Assembly: GCF_029392015.1 (NCBI RefSeq)
Contig: NZ_CP113925.1
Location: 2,294,001-2,358,000 of the forward strand
From: Bifidobacterium sp. ESL0728
Lineage (GTDB): Bacteria > Actinomycetota > Actinomycetes > Actinomycetales > Bifidobacteriaceae
DNA length: 64,000 nt
Direction: 5' to 3'
Position numbers and translations under genes: made by a program. The notes under the pieces were generated by a model. The model saw only the letters and a list, made by a program, of their open reading frames with translations, had not been told where the DNA came from and did not search any database. Of the stretch, positions 1-8,529 are shown piece by piece; within the stretch, counting starts at the first letter, position 1; each line of letters opens with the position of its first letter.

Positions 1-102
1 AAGATGTGAGGTCGTATCTTCAAGCTGTATCCGGACGATGTGGGTATTCAACGATTATCGCGATATGCATAGAACAAGGAGCAGATCAACGAAAGGAAAT
101 CG

Positions 103-1629
103 ATGAACGACACCAACCCTCAACCGAACGAGGATTACAACAATCCCGGGAACAGCCCATACACCAATGAAGGCGCATCCGGAGCCTCAGACAATCCCGC
201 TGACACGTCGTCATCGAGTGCACCGCAGAACTTTGTTATTCCGGATATTCCCCCGCTCCCCGGCTCGGCATCGCAATACCCGGCCTCGCCGGTCAGCACG
301 CCGCAATATGAAGCCCCGCAGGCAACGCCACAGCAAACGTCACAGCACGGCGCACCGCAGGCAACGCCACAGCACGACGCCCCACAACAAACGTCACAGC
401 ACGACGCCCCACAACAAACGTCACAGTCCACGGCTCAGCAATCGGCGCCACAATACGCGACACCGCAACAAACGCCCCAGTACGAAGCGCAGCAGCCAGC
501 TCCTCAATATGACGCACAACAGGCAGCACCGCAATACAACTCCGACCAGCAGACTCCGCAATATGACAGTGCTCAACAAGCCCCGAACAACGTGCCTCCC
601 CAATATGCCGCGAACCAGCCCATGAACGGTCAAGGCGGGGCGCCTGTATACCCCGGTAACGCACCCGGCCAGCCTTACGGCAACCCGAATCCCAATAATT
701 TCGCGCCTTCAATGGCCGTTCCGCTGAACCTTCCGTATTATGGATGCCCGCCAATAGAAGCCGTCAAGCGTTTCTTCTTGAAGTACGTCAAGTTCTCCGG
801 CCGCGCCAGCCGCAGCGAATACTGGTGGGTGCAACTGTTCCTCCTCATCGTTTACTTCGTGCTCTTTTTCCTCGACGGACTGCTGTTCAAAAGAGCCGCC
901 GGCTTCATCAATTTCATCGTGGAACTTGCGTTTTTCATCCCGAGCCTCTCCATCGCAGTCCGTCGCCTGCACGATTCCAACAAGTCAGGCTGGTGGTGGC
1001 TGCTGCCCTATGGCCTGGTTATCGCGGGCGCAATGATCACGGTGATATCGGTTGTAGAAGGCATCGGCGGAATGGCCATCTCCTACTCATCCTACTCATC
1101 CAAATCACTTTTCGAGGCCGCCGGTGCCGGCATGATGATAGCGCTGATCATAGCCTTCCTTTGCATGCTGGTTGGCTTCATCTTGGAAATCGTGCTGATG
1201 GTACTTGGCCCCAAACCGGAAGGCGCTCGTTTCGATGAGGCTTTGCCTCCGGAAAGCCTTGTCAATGGCCAATACATGCCGCCGGCAAATCAGGGAAATC
1301 CGCCAGCCGCTCAATATGGCCAGTATGCCCAGCCGATGCAGCAGCAGAATGCGTTCGGCGAGCAATATCCGCAGGCTCCGAATCAGCCGACCGATGTGAG
1401 CAACCCCTACGTCCAACCGGCAAATCCGCAAAACCCCGCCGATGCTCAATACAATCAGCCGGCAAACCAGGCGACGAGCTCTGCGACCAATGCGTATACG
1501 CAAACGGAAAACCCGCAGGCATTTACGCCCGGTGAGCCGCAATCTGCACCGCAGGCCGCGGCTCCGAGCAAAGAACCGGACCAGGGCCAGGATTCCTTCG
1601 GACAGCAAAGCCCACAAGGACTGCAATGA
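103..1629 (+). CDS. DUF805 membrane protein with Gln/Pro-rich arms
   Basis: A 508-residue protein with a good ribosome site (GAAAGGAAATCG before ATG). Residues about 1-215 are disordered and rich in Gln, Pro, Ala and Tyr, with near-identical units such as QQTSQHDAP and PQYDAQQ. Residues about 220-375 form the DUF805 module: the lead segment VKRFFLKYVKFSGRASRSEYW is its hallmark (aromatic-rich FSGRASRSEYWW), followed by four hydrophobic helices and the conserved SIAVRRLHDSNKSGWWWLL segment. The C-terminal ~130 residues are again Gln/Asn/Pro-rich. DUF805 proteins are small inner-membrane proteins (YhaH type) of unknown function; the long low-complexity arms are an addition. The gene is transcribed alone and ends at a strong hairpin. 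Confidence 0.85.
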   Translation: MNDTNPQPNEDYNNPGNSPYTNEGASGASDNPADTSSSSAPQNFVIPDIPPLPGSASQYPASPVSTPQYEAPQATPQQTSQHGAPQATPQHDAPQQTSQHDAPQQTSQSTAQQSAPQYATPQQTPQYEAQQPAPQYDAQQAAPQYNSDQQTPQYDSAQQAPNNVPPQYAANQPMNGQGGAPVYPGNAPGQPYGNPNPNNFAPSMAVPLNLPYYGCPPIEAVKRFFLKYVKFSGRASRSEYWWVQLFLLIVYFVLFFLDGLLFKRAAGFINFIVELAFFIPSLSIAVRRLHDSNKSGWWWLLPYGLVIAGAMITVISVVEGIGGMAISYSSYSSKSLFEAAGAGMMIALIIAFLCMLVGFILEIVLMVLGPKPEGARFDEALPPESLVNGQYMPPANQGNPPAAQYGQYAQPMQQQNAFGEQYPQAPNQPTDVSNPYVQPANPQNPADAQYNQPANQATSSATNAYTQTENPQAFTPGEPQSAPQAAAPSKEPDQGQDSFGQQSPQGLQ

Positions 1630-1732
1630 CAACAAGGCCAGCGATCTAACGGGCCTGTCGCAAGAAAACAGCCGCAAAGGCAAAAGCAACGGTTCCGTCA
1701 GTAAAACGCGGTATCGACGCTAATGAAGTTAT

Positions 1733-1791
1733 CGCAAAGCCCTTTGTGTCCATCTGTCTCTATCCGACAGGTAAATGCAGAGGGCTTTGCG
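1733..1791 (+). terminator. Terminator after the DUF805 gene
   Basis: CGCAAAGCCCT (1733-1743) pairs with AGGGCTTTGCG (1781-1791) around a 37-nt loop. There is no long T-run. The rest of 1630-2046 shows no credible gene. Confidence 0.6.
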
Positions 1792-1951
1792 GATTTGCAG
1801 TCAAGCCGTTTCGTGGTTATCCGGTAATGACAATAAATGCATACCGATATTCCTGCGCTCGAACCTTGCCGGCTAATCGACTCGGCCTATATGATCAATG
1901 ACACGAAATTCAAAAATCTGGAACTTTCCATACGTACATCGAATACACTAC

Positions 1952-1957
1952 TATAAT
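1952..1957 (+). promoter_or_regulatory. Possible -10 box for the 66-aa protein
   Basis: A perfect TATAAT lies 89 nt before the start of the small downstream gene. No good -35 is present at 17 bp. Confidence 0.4.
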
Positions 1958-2046
1958 GAGTCATTGAAGGCAGATATGTACGTCCAGCACTTGTTGGGAG
2001 CCAAATCGGCGCACCGCGACGTGCGTGGCCGACCAGAAGGGAAAGC

Positions 2047-2247
2047 ATGATGAACACAGCTGATTCAACGAATGGCACAAAGAATACAAACCTCAAAGAG
2101 CCACCGTTCGACGCGAATACACGACCCGGCGGTGGCCATGACGGCAAGACGAAGCTGCCAGGTTCTGGCGGCGAACCGGCACAGGGATATATGGGACCCA
2201 CCGATATGAATCCCGACAGTGCAAATTCGAGCAAGAACCAAAAGTAA
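2047..2247 (+). CDS. Small hydrophilic protein of unknown function
   Basis: A 66-residue reading frame starting ATGATG after GAAGGGAAAGC, a usable ribosome site. It is rich in Asn, Gly, Pro, Lys and Asp (PPFDANTRPGGGHDGK, LPGSGGEPAQGYMG), with no hydrophobic segment and no cysteines, so it is probably disordered. It is followed 14 nt later by a strong terminator and preceded by a TATAAT box, which supports a real transcription unit. No family is recognised. The second ATG at 2050 is an equally plausible start. Confidence 0.5.
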   Translation: MMNTADSTNGTKNTNLKEPPFDANTRPGGGHDGKTKLPGSGGEPAQGYMGPTDMNPDSANSSKNQK

Positions 2248-2260
2248 TAGCACTTATATA

Positions 2261-2299
2261 AAACGTGCGCCACCGGCAACATTGCGGCGGCGCACGTTT
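2261..2299 (+). terminator. Terminator after the 66-aa gene
   Basis: AAACGTGCGCC (2261-2271) pairs perfectly with GGCGCACGTTT (2289-2299). Confidence 0.7.
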
Positions 2300-2372
2300 C
2301 GTATCTACAGGTAATATAGGCGGCCAGCACCGGCCCTATCGCCCCTTAGATTCAGAGACATTCAACAGACGG

Positions 2373-2406
2373 CGGGCATATCCTTCACAATCCGAATATG
2401 CCCGCT
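2373..2406 (-). terminator. Hairpin downstream of the 325-aa gene
   Basis: GCGGGCATAT (2373-2382) and ATATGCCCGC (2397-2406) form a 10-bp stem with a 14-nt loop. A further half-copy (TATATGCCCGCTC) follows at 2411-2423. No T-run on the minus strand, so termination is only probable. Confidence 0.4.
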
Positions 2407-2444
2407 CTATATATGCCCGCTCTGGATATATCTGCCGTAAAACC

Positions 2445-3422
2445 TTACAGCTCCACCGGCGGCTTATCCTTGTCCTCGGGAATGTCCTTGAACTTCTCGG
2501 CCAGCTTGGCCTTCTTGATTTTCTCTTCCTTTTCCTTCTCGGCCTTAGCGACCGCGACCGGATCGTAAATGACGTCGTTGTGGTGCTTCTCCCACTCGGT
2601 CTTGGCCAGCGGCGCGACGAACCTGGCCACCGCGTCCAGAGCGCCATCACCATCGCCGGAACCGGCTGCTTCACGGTATTTGACAACCAGATCCTTGAAC
2701 TGCTGACTGGTCAGATACATACGTGGAATCGACATGCGCTCGCACAATTCGTTGATATAGAGCATGATCGGAGATGCGTTGCGAGCCGCAATATCGGTGT
2801 CGCCATCACTTGAAGCATCAGCGTTGTCGACTAAACCGAACAGCCCATCGATGGCGGCCAAAACCACCGCGAGACGCTGGGCCACGCTTTCAACGTCCGG
2901 ATCGTGCGGCGTGGAATCATCATCGGAGCCCTCGCCTTGCCCGTCTTCACCCGATACGGCGCTGGCACCAGCAACCTGCTCGATCTCCTCAAGTGCCGCG
3001 GCAATGGCCTTCACGGTTTTTTCGTCCCAACCGACGTCAAGATCGCCGGCACCCGCCATCACGAGCGAGGTATCGCCGTTACGCGAGTAATCTTCCATCT
3101 GCTCGTAGGCATCGTTGACGTCGATCAGCGCGTCGACCATCGACTGCGGGCGGCCAGGAATATCGACCGCACCTTCGTATACAAACTCGGCATCGGCCAT
3201 CGGAATTTCCTGCCCGGTAATGACCTCGGCCACCGCCCTGCACACCAGAACCTGCAGGTCCTCGGCATATTTCGCATCATTGCTCAGCTCCTGTGCGGTG
3301 TCCAACGGCCAAAGCGCGATAAGAGAAACACCAGCCTGCGCCGCATCCCGCACCTCGGGCATCAAAGCCAGACGAGCCAATTCACCGTCTTTGACGATCC
3401 CGCCTTCAATATCAACCGCCAT
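2445..3422 (-). CDS. Conserved-looking cytoplasmic protein of unknown function
   Basis: A 325-residue acidic protein with a clear ribosome site (AAGGAGCGAAT before ATG). There is no signal peptide or membrane segment. Residues 1-160 are globular-looking (MAVDIEGGIVKDGELARLAL, then helical stretches). Residues about 165-185 are a Gly/Asp/Ser-rich linker (SGEDGQGEGSDDDS). The C-terminal part ends in a charged Lys/Glu run (AKAEKEKEEKIKKAKLAEKF) that looks like a helix or coiled coil. I do not recognise a family. It stands alone, upstream of a hairpin at 2373-2406. Confidence 0.75.
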   Translation of the reverse strand: MAVDIEGGIVKDGELARLALMPEVRDAAQAGVSLIALWPLDTAQELSNDAKYAEDLQVLVCRAVAEVITGQEIPMADAEFVYEGAVDIPGRPQSMVDALIDVNDAYEQMEDYSRNGDTSLVMAGAGDLDVGWDEKTVKAIAAALEEIEQVAGASAVSGEDGQGEGSDDDSTPHDPDVESVAQRLAVVLAAIDGLFGLVDNADASSDGDTDIAARNASPIMLYINELCERMSIPRMYLTSQQFKDLVVKYREAAGSGDGDGALDAVARFVAPLAKTEWEKHHNDVIYDPVAVAKAEKEKEEKIKKAKLAEKFKDIPEDKDKPPVEL

Positions 3423-3760
3423 ATTCGCTCCTTTGCCTTAACTGCCAAATTGCCGGTTTCCTCACTCTATCGTAATCCATACACGGCTATGACAACGCCG
3501 GGGCGTCCATCACAGCACGGCACAACGGCACCAGCTCTCTTTCCCAAAACCACGAATCCACTCAGCTATCAAGGCTGAATTCATATCAGCACACGCAACG
3601 GCTCGCCCATCCGGCGCGTACCGGCACAATATGTGAATACAGAATCACCGGACTCAGCACGATGCAGTGCGCATATATCAAGAAAAAGAAACATCCTTAA
3701 CACCAAACTTCAACGCCAAGCTTCGGATGCTGTTCCCTTCCTTCTCCAAGTTCTTCGTTG
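3423..3760. other. Intergenic region, nothing distinctive
   Basis: This holds the upstream region of the 325-aa gene and the region downstream of the histidine phosphatase gene. No credible gene, strong hairpin or repeat was seen. Confidence 0.6.
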
Positions 3761-4432
3761 CTACTTCACGTCCTTGGCCGGATCGACGTAGGCGATGTGC
3801 AGCATCTTGCCCGTTTTGCTGTCATAGGTAATCGAGGTAATCGAGGCGAGCGCCGTGTGCCGCAACAGCATGTTGTGCTCGGGATGACCGGTTTCCAGCA
3901 TGTGCCGATAGCTGAAGATCGGAGATTCGTGACTGACGATGATGACCTGCGCCCCGGGATGGTTGCGCACGGCCTCCTGCGCGAAATCGCTGACGCGCGC
4001 CGCGATGTGCTGGTAGCTTTCCCCCCAGCTCGGACGCCAAAGATTGCGCACCAGCTTGAGATTCTTCGGCCGCCACAGCGCGCCCTGACCATAGCCGATG
4101 CGCAAGCCGCGGAATTCGTTGCCCGCTTCGATAAGCCGTGGGTCAGTTTCAATGGAAAGTTCCGTTTCTCCCCGGGCGACACGCACCGGATTAAGCTCGG
4201 CCATAATCGCCTGCGCCGTCTCACACGTGCGATCCAGAGGTGAGGAATAGAGAGCCACGGCCTGGTTCATCTGCGCATCCGAGGCGATGTAACGTCCGCT
4301 CGCCTGGGCCATGCGCAATCCCAAGGCCGAAAGATGGAAACCGGGAAGCCGCTCGTAAAGCAGATGACCGGGGTTCTCGACCTTGCCGTGACGGACGAAA
4401 TGCAACGTGGTCTGCAACGCGATGGACGACAT
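3761..4432 (-). CDS. Histidine phosphatase family protein (phosphoglycerate mutase-like)
   Basis: A 223-residue protein of the usual length for the family, with ribosome site GAAAGGCCGTTC before ATG. The N-terminal catalytic motif is FVRHGKVENP (the RHG box, His being the phospho-acceptor). Further hallmarks are LSALGLRMAQASGRYI, the SPLDRTCETAQAI segment and the second catalytic His in VIIVSHESPI. It probably hydrolyses a phosphoester of a small metabolite in the cytoplasm. True glycolytic phosphoglycerate mutases are longer and carry other signatures, so a phosphatase is more likely. The substrate cannot be told. Confidence 0.85.
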   Translation of the reverse strand: MSSIALQTTLHFVRHGKVENPGHLLYERLPGFHLSALGLRMAQASGRYIASDAQMNQAVALYSSPLDRTCETAQAIMAELNPVRVARGETELSIETDPRLIEAGNEFRGLRIGYGQGALWRPKNLKLVRNLWRPSWGESYQHIAARVSDFAQEAVRNHPGAQVIIVSHESPIFSYRHMLETGHPEHNMLLRHTALASITSITYDSKTGKMLHIAYVDPAKDVK

Positions 4433-4629
4433 GAACGGCCTTTCGTGATTTTATGAATGACTTGTGCCGGACACCGCCGATAACGGCGCCCTTTTACCAA
4501 ATAACAGGGTACCAGCGGCCGGGCACGTAAGGCATTTCCCGCAGGTAACCGGAGGCTCGAAACGACCCGATGAATACGTTTGCAAAAGATTTACGTTTTA
4601 TTCTTCGTTTACCGCGCAATCTACCGCGT

Positions 4630-4735
4630 GTCGGGGTGCATCACCGCTAAAGTAGCGAGGCTGAGAGTAGAGAAAAAGGATACTTCTTATCCGTCTGGGG
4701 CACAAACCGACTCCCACGAACAATCCGCACGAACC
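4630..4735 (+). promoter_or_regulatory. THI-box-like leader (half of a TPP riboswitch pattern)
   Basis: In the leader of the MFS gene, CGGGGTGC (4632-4639) is followed by a small P3-like hairpin (CGCTAAAGTAGCG) and GGCTGAGA (4659-4666), in the order and spacing of the 5' half of a thiamine-pyrophosphate riboswitch. The expected 3' half (CCTGATCTGG...CCAGCGTAGGGA type) is not visible. It may be degenerate, divergent or a coincidence. Confidence 0.25.
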
Positions 4736-4816
4736 GCTCACGAACGGCCCGGTTTCCCTGCTCGCACACCAACCACAACATTCCCACAACACATCCTGAA
4801 AGGAATCCTTAAAGCC

Positions 4817-6175
4817 ATGCGCTTTATACCCGTCTCCGGCATCAAAGACGCCTCCCACCGCCTATTTGGAGGCTATGCCGAACTCTTGCGTATGCCGCAC
4901 ACCGCGCGCTTCGCCGTCGGCTCAGTCATCGCGTGCATGCCCTTCCCCATGGTCGGTATGACCATCACCATTTCCGTGCAGCATTATTACGGCAACTACA
5001 CGCTTGCGGGCGCGCTGAGCGCGGTGCAGGCCATCGCACTGGCCATCATGAGCCCGGTGCTCGGCAAGCTGGTCGACAAGTTCGGGCAGCGACAGGTCTC
5101 GATTCCCACCATCATCGTGTGGGTTGTGGCGGCCACGGCGCTGGTTTCGTGTATTACAGCTCAGGTTCCTTCGTGGATCCTGTTCATTATCGTGCCGTTC
5201 ATGTCGGCCATTCCGCCGTGGGGCGCGATGGCCCGCGGACGCTGGACGCATTTGCTGCACGGCGACCGCGTGCGCACCGACCGGGCGCTTTCGCTTTCCG
5301 GCGTTTTCGATGAGGCGATGTGGGTCATCGGCAATCCGCTGGCCTCAACTTTGGCTGTGATTTCCGGCGTACTCGCGTTTTCGGTGACCGGCATGTGCGT
5401 CATCGTCGGCGCGCTGATGTTCCTGACCGAGCTTTCCACCGAACCGCCCTCGCAGACCGACCTCGCCCGCAAAGCCGGGATCTCCCGCAAGGAATATCGC
5501 GAGCGCGAAGCGCTTAAGGCCGCCAAGTTGCGCGGACGCGCGGAAGCCGCCGAAGAGAAGGCAGGTCTGCTGAAATCGGGCCAGTCTATCTGGGGACCGG
5601 GCCTGATCGCGATGTGCGTCACGTGGTTCGGCCTCGGCGCCTTCCAGTCGGCCGCGAATATTTCCATCATCTCGTTCGCCACCGAGCAAAACATGAAGCA
5701 GTACACAGGCTTCGTTTTCGCCTGCTTCTCGCTCTCGTCGATGATCGGCGCGATTTTCTACGGCGCGAAGAACTGGACGATTCCGCTGTGGAAGCGTTTC
5801 TATTTCTGCCTGATAGTCGTCAACCTCGGCATCGCCTCGTTCATGTTCGCCCACAATATCTGGACCATCATGATCATCTACCTGATCATCGGCGTCTGCC
5901 AGGCCCCGACCTGGATCAACGGCAACCAGCTGATGCTTCACCTCGTGCCGCCGACCCGCTTCACCGAAGGCATGGCGTGGATGAGCGCGATGAACTCCAT
6001 CGGCGGCTCCGCAGGTTCGGCCATCGCCGGCGCGTTCATCGACCACATGGGTTCGCACGGCGGCTTCCTTGTCGTCACCGTCCTTGCGCTCGTCTCGCTG
6101 GCCCTCTCCTTCCTCGGTTTCAAGCAAATCAAGGAAAGCACCGAAACCCCGATGCTCACCCAGGTCGAGGTGTGA
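4817..6175 (+). CDS. Major facilitator superfamily transporter
   Basis: About 452 residues, starting at the ATG preceded by AAAGGAATCCTTAAAGCC. An in-frame extension to 4580 is possible but lacks a ribosome site and reads as non-protein. About twelve hydrophobic segments are seen. Between the two halves lies a long charged cytoplasmic loop (RKAGISRKEYREREALKAAK and on, Lys/Glu/Ala-rich). The segment GKLVDKFGQRQVSIP matches the MFS loop 2-3 motif (G-x-x-x-D-x-x-G-x-R/K). The substrate is unknown. A THI-box-like leader would suggest a vitamin B1-related role, but that leader is incomplete. It is convergent with the GtrA gene across a shared terminator. Confidence 0.85.
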   Translation: MRFIPVSGIKDASHRLFGGYAELLRMPHTARFAVGSVIACMPFPMVGMTITISVQHYYGNYTLAGALSAVQAIALAIMSPVLGKLVDKFGQRQVSIPTIIVWVVAATALVSCITAQVPSWILFIIVPFMSAIPPWGAMARGRWTHLLHGDRVRTDRALSLSGVFDEAMWVIGNPLASTLAVISGVLAFSVTGMCVIVGALMFLTELSTEPPSQTDLARKAGISRKEYREREALKAAKLRGRAEAAEEKAGLLKSGQSIWGPGLIAMCVTWFGLGAFQSAANISIISFATEQNMKQYTGFVFACFSLSSMIGAIFYGAKNWTIPLWKRFYFCLIVVNLGIASFMFAHNIWTIMIIYLIIGVCQAPTWINGNQLMLHLVPPTRFTEGMAWMSAMNSIGGSAGSAIAGAFIDHMGSHGGFLVVTVLALVSLALSFLGFKQIKESTETPMLTQVEV

Positions 6176-6232
6176 AATGAACTAAATGAATTTCGCAGCT
6201 CAACTAACGTCGGGGTGTGAAATTCGAAATAT

Positions 6233-6275
6233 GAAATGGCCTCAGCTTTCATTTGGGAAAGTCCGAGGCCATTTC
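6233..6275. terminator. Bidirectional terminator between convergent genes
   Basis: GAAATGGCCTC (6233-6243) and GAGGCCATTTC (6265-6275) form a perfect 11-bp stem between the MFS and GtrA genes. Confidence 0.7.
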
Positions 6276-6304
6276 ATAATTATCTGAAAATACTCTAAAA
6301 CCGC

Positions 6305-6844
6305 TTATTGCCAGCCCTTTGGGGTGTGGGCTATCGACCACTCACCAAGCTTTTGGGCGAAGGTCTTGCGCTTGGGATCGGAGGTCGGAGATACGGAACC
6401 TGGAGTGTTGCCGTTCTGTTTGGAATGATCGTCGAGCAGCCATTTTCGGATCACGAAATTCCAGACTGCCACGACCACGGTGGCCACGATCTTGCCGATA
6501 TTCGTGCGCAAGATATACATCGCATGCTGCGCAACAGCCGCGTTGGCAACCATTCCCAACGTGCTCATCCAAATGATCAGGTCATTGATACCGAGTCCGA
6601 CCACTGCTGCGGCAAGGAAAATCGAGCCTTCCATCCAGCGGGCCATGTCGGCGCGACGTTTGAACACGTATTTCATGCTCGCCCAGTAATTGAACGCCAG
6701 CGAGACCAGGAACGATATCGTGCTTGCGATCACGTTGTTCATGTGAAAAGCGGCGACCAAAAGATTGAGAACGCCGAAATCAATCACGGCCGCGATAACA
6801 CCTACAATGCCGAATTTCACAAGTTGTTCAATAAGCTTTTTCAC
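6305..6844 (-). CDS. GtrA-family membrane protein
   Basis: A 179-residue protein starting at GTG. It has four membrane segments, with the family lead LVKFGIVGVIAAVIDFGVLNLL and the conserved SLAFNYWASMKYVFKRR, both typical of GtrA. GtrA-like proteins are thought to move lipid-linked sugars or take part in cell-wall glycan decoration. The C-terminal ~35 residues are hydrophilic. It is near, but not in, the polysaccharide region starting at 10 kb. Confidence 0.85.
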   Translation of the reverse strand: MKKLIEQLVKFGIVGVIAAVIDFGVLNLLVAAFHMNNVIASTISFLVSLAFNYWASMKYVFKRRADMARWMEGSIFLAAAVVGLGINDLIIWMSTLGMVANAAVAQHAMYILRTNIGKIVATVVVAVWNFVIRKWLLDDHSKQNGNTPGSVSPTSDPKRKTFAQKLGEWSIAHTPKGWQ

Positions 6845-7059
6845 AAAAGACCATTTAACTACCCGCGCCTGTCAAGTATCTGCGAGAATGCATAATTACC
6901 ACTGATTTATCGCATGGAATCGCATAAACAGTCTTCACTGCAACAAAAGCGAATACCATTAATCGAACTCAACGACGAAAAGTTCCCGAAACTTCCTGTA
7001 TCGAAAATTCCGTAATACTTTTAAGCCTTTAGAGGGTAATCCAACATCGATATGAACGG

Positions 7060-8142
7060 TTACGCCTCGAAACGCACACCAGAGCCCGGACGATGCACAC
7101 TGATCTCGCAACCCGGAAGACGGTTCCGCAGCTTGTCAGCCACCTCTTCGGCATCACGACCATCGGTAAGTACCTTGACATTCGGTCCGGCATCCATCGT
7201 CGACCACGCGCCCAAGCCGGTTTCACGGATGGAAGCGACGGCGTTCAGCGCGGCCACAGTCTGCGGAAGCCAGTAGAAAACGGCGGGACGCGAGGCCATC
7301 ATGGCCGCGTGCATACCCAATGCGTTGGCTTCGGTGATTTCGCCCAAACGTTGGACGTCCCCTACTTGAATCGCAGCGAGCGCATCATCCAAATCTCTGC
7401 TGCAGGAATCAATCCAAGCATCATAAAGCGGTGAGGTGGCGATGGTGCGGCGCATCGCTTCACGGCTGGAAATCGGCTTCTTTGCACTGGTTATGAGCAC
7501 CACGATAATGGCCAGATCCATATTGCCGGAATCCACAGGCTCCGCGTATGAAGTTTCATCATCATGTCCGGCATTCCATTTCACCAGTCCACCGAAAACC
7601 GAACGGCAAGCGGAACCCGAACCCCGCCGCGCCAAGCGAGACAGGTCGCGCGGGCTCAACTCGAGTCCCGCGGCCTTGGAAGCCGCAGCCGCAAGCGCCG
7701 CAAAGGCCGATGCCGAGCTGGCCAAACCGGCTCCGAACGGTACGGTATTAGCGGAAGTTACGCGCGCAGGCAGGTCAAGCCCAGACTCATCACGCACAAT
7801 ATCAAGGAATTTCGAGACACGGGTCAATGCCGGGCCCTCTTGCATCTTGCCGTCGATGGTCAAGGAATCAGTCAAAGGCTGAGTATCGAAAGTATACGGC
7901 TCGCCAAATTCGACCGTGGTGCGCGTGGAAAGTCCATTAAGAGTCAACGAAAGGCTGGAAGCCCGCGGAATAATCAAACTCTCATCGGCTTTGCCCCAGT
8001 ACTTGATCAGCGCGATATTGGCGCTGGCAACGGCAGTGGCCTTCTTCACCGCAATCTGTTTTGCTGCTTCCCTACACGAAACGGAACGCGTCTGCTTCTG
8101 CAGCTGCTGCGTTCCTGCCATATCCGATACACTGACCTTCAC
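7060..8142 (-). CDS. mvaD: Diphosphomevalonate decarboxylase
   Basis: A 360-residue GHMP-superfamily enzyme that makes isopentenyl diphosphate from mevalonate diphosphate with ATP. Diagnostic segments are ANIALIKYWGK (substrate and ATP contacts, characteristic of this enzyme), LTLNGLSTRTTVEF, the GHMP phosphate loop FGAGLASSASAFAALA, and AWSTMDAGPNVKVLT near the end. The start is uncertain: GTG at 8142 or ATG at 8121. It lies downstream of mevalonate kinase in the same direction, but 387 bp of repeats separate them, so an operon is not assured. Phosphomevalonate kinase and the upstream pathway genes are not in this window. Confidence 0.9.
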   Translation of the reverse strand: MKVSVSDMAGTQQLQKQTRSVSCREAAKQIAVKKATAVASANIALIKYWGKADESLIIPRASSLSLTLNGLSTRTTVEFGEPYTFDTQPLTDSLTIDGKMQEGPALTRVSKFLDIVRDESGLDLPARVTSANTVPFGAGLASSASAFAALAAAASKAAGLELSPRDLSRLARRGSGSACRSVFGGLVKWNAGHDDETSYAEPVDSGNMDLAIIVVLITSAKKPISSREAMRRTIATSPLYDAWIDSCSRDLDDALAAIQVGDVQRLGEITEANALGMHAAMMASRPAVFYWLPQTVAALNAVASIRETGLGAWSTMDAGPNVKVLTDGRDAEEVADKLRNRLPGCEISVHRPGSGVRFEA

Positions 8143-8221
8143 AATTCCAAGATTCTAACGCGCCCACATATACCACATTGCGAAAACCGCTGACTATCCA
8201 CTAAACCCGCAGAATCGGCAA

Positions 8222-8450
8222 CTATTCATTGCGTTTGCGACGCAAAACCTGTCTACTGCGTCGCAACCGCAACAAAAAATTGCAGATGAGACGCAAAAAG
8301 TGCGGTTAGCGTCACAAACGCAAGGAAAGGATGCAAATGAGACGGAAAAACTGCAATCACCGTCGCAAACGCAACCAACCATTATAAATGGGACGCGACG
8401 TTGCATATGAGACGCAAAACAGACGATTAGCGTCGCAAACGCAATGAGAA
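8222..8450. repeat. Imperfect direct repeats, ~50 bp, between mvaD and mvk
   Basis: About four diverged copies of a unit built on ATGAGACGCAAAA ... GCGTCGCAAACGCAA, with unit starts near 8236, 8285, 8337 and 8406. Within each, GACGC and GCGTC can pair, so each copy may form a small hairpin. They fill most of the 387-bp gap. A Cys-rich minus-strand frame (8194-8406) is a by-product of the repeat. Confidence 0.6.
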
Positions 8451-8529
8451 GTTAATCCGTTTACGCCATTTACGACGCTAGCATCTGCGCAGAGACGCCG
8501 TTCAGCGAGATAAGACCAGCCGGATAAGA

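Noticed and set aside
4580-4816. N-terminal extension of the MFS transporter
   Set aside because: The extension lacks a ribosome site and reads as non-protein; the ATG at 4817 has one and begins at a sensible MFS N terminus.
8194-8406. Cys-rich 70-residue minus-strand frame
   Set aside because: It reads straight through the intergenic repeats (CDAxxxFC units); no ribosome site or hydrophobic signal that would support a peptide.
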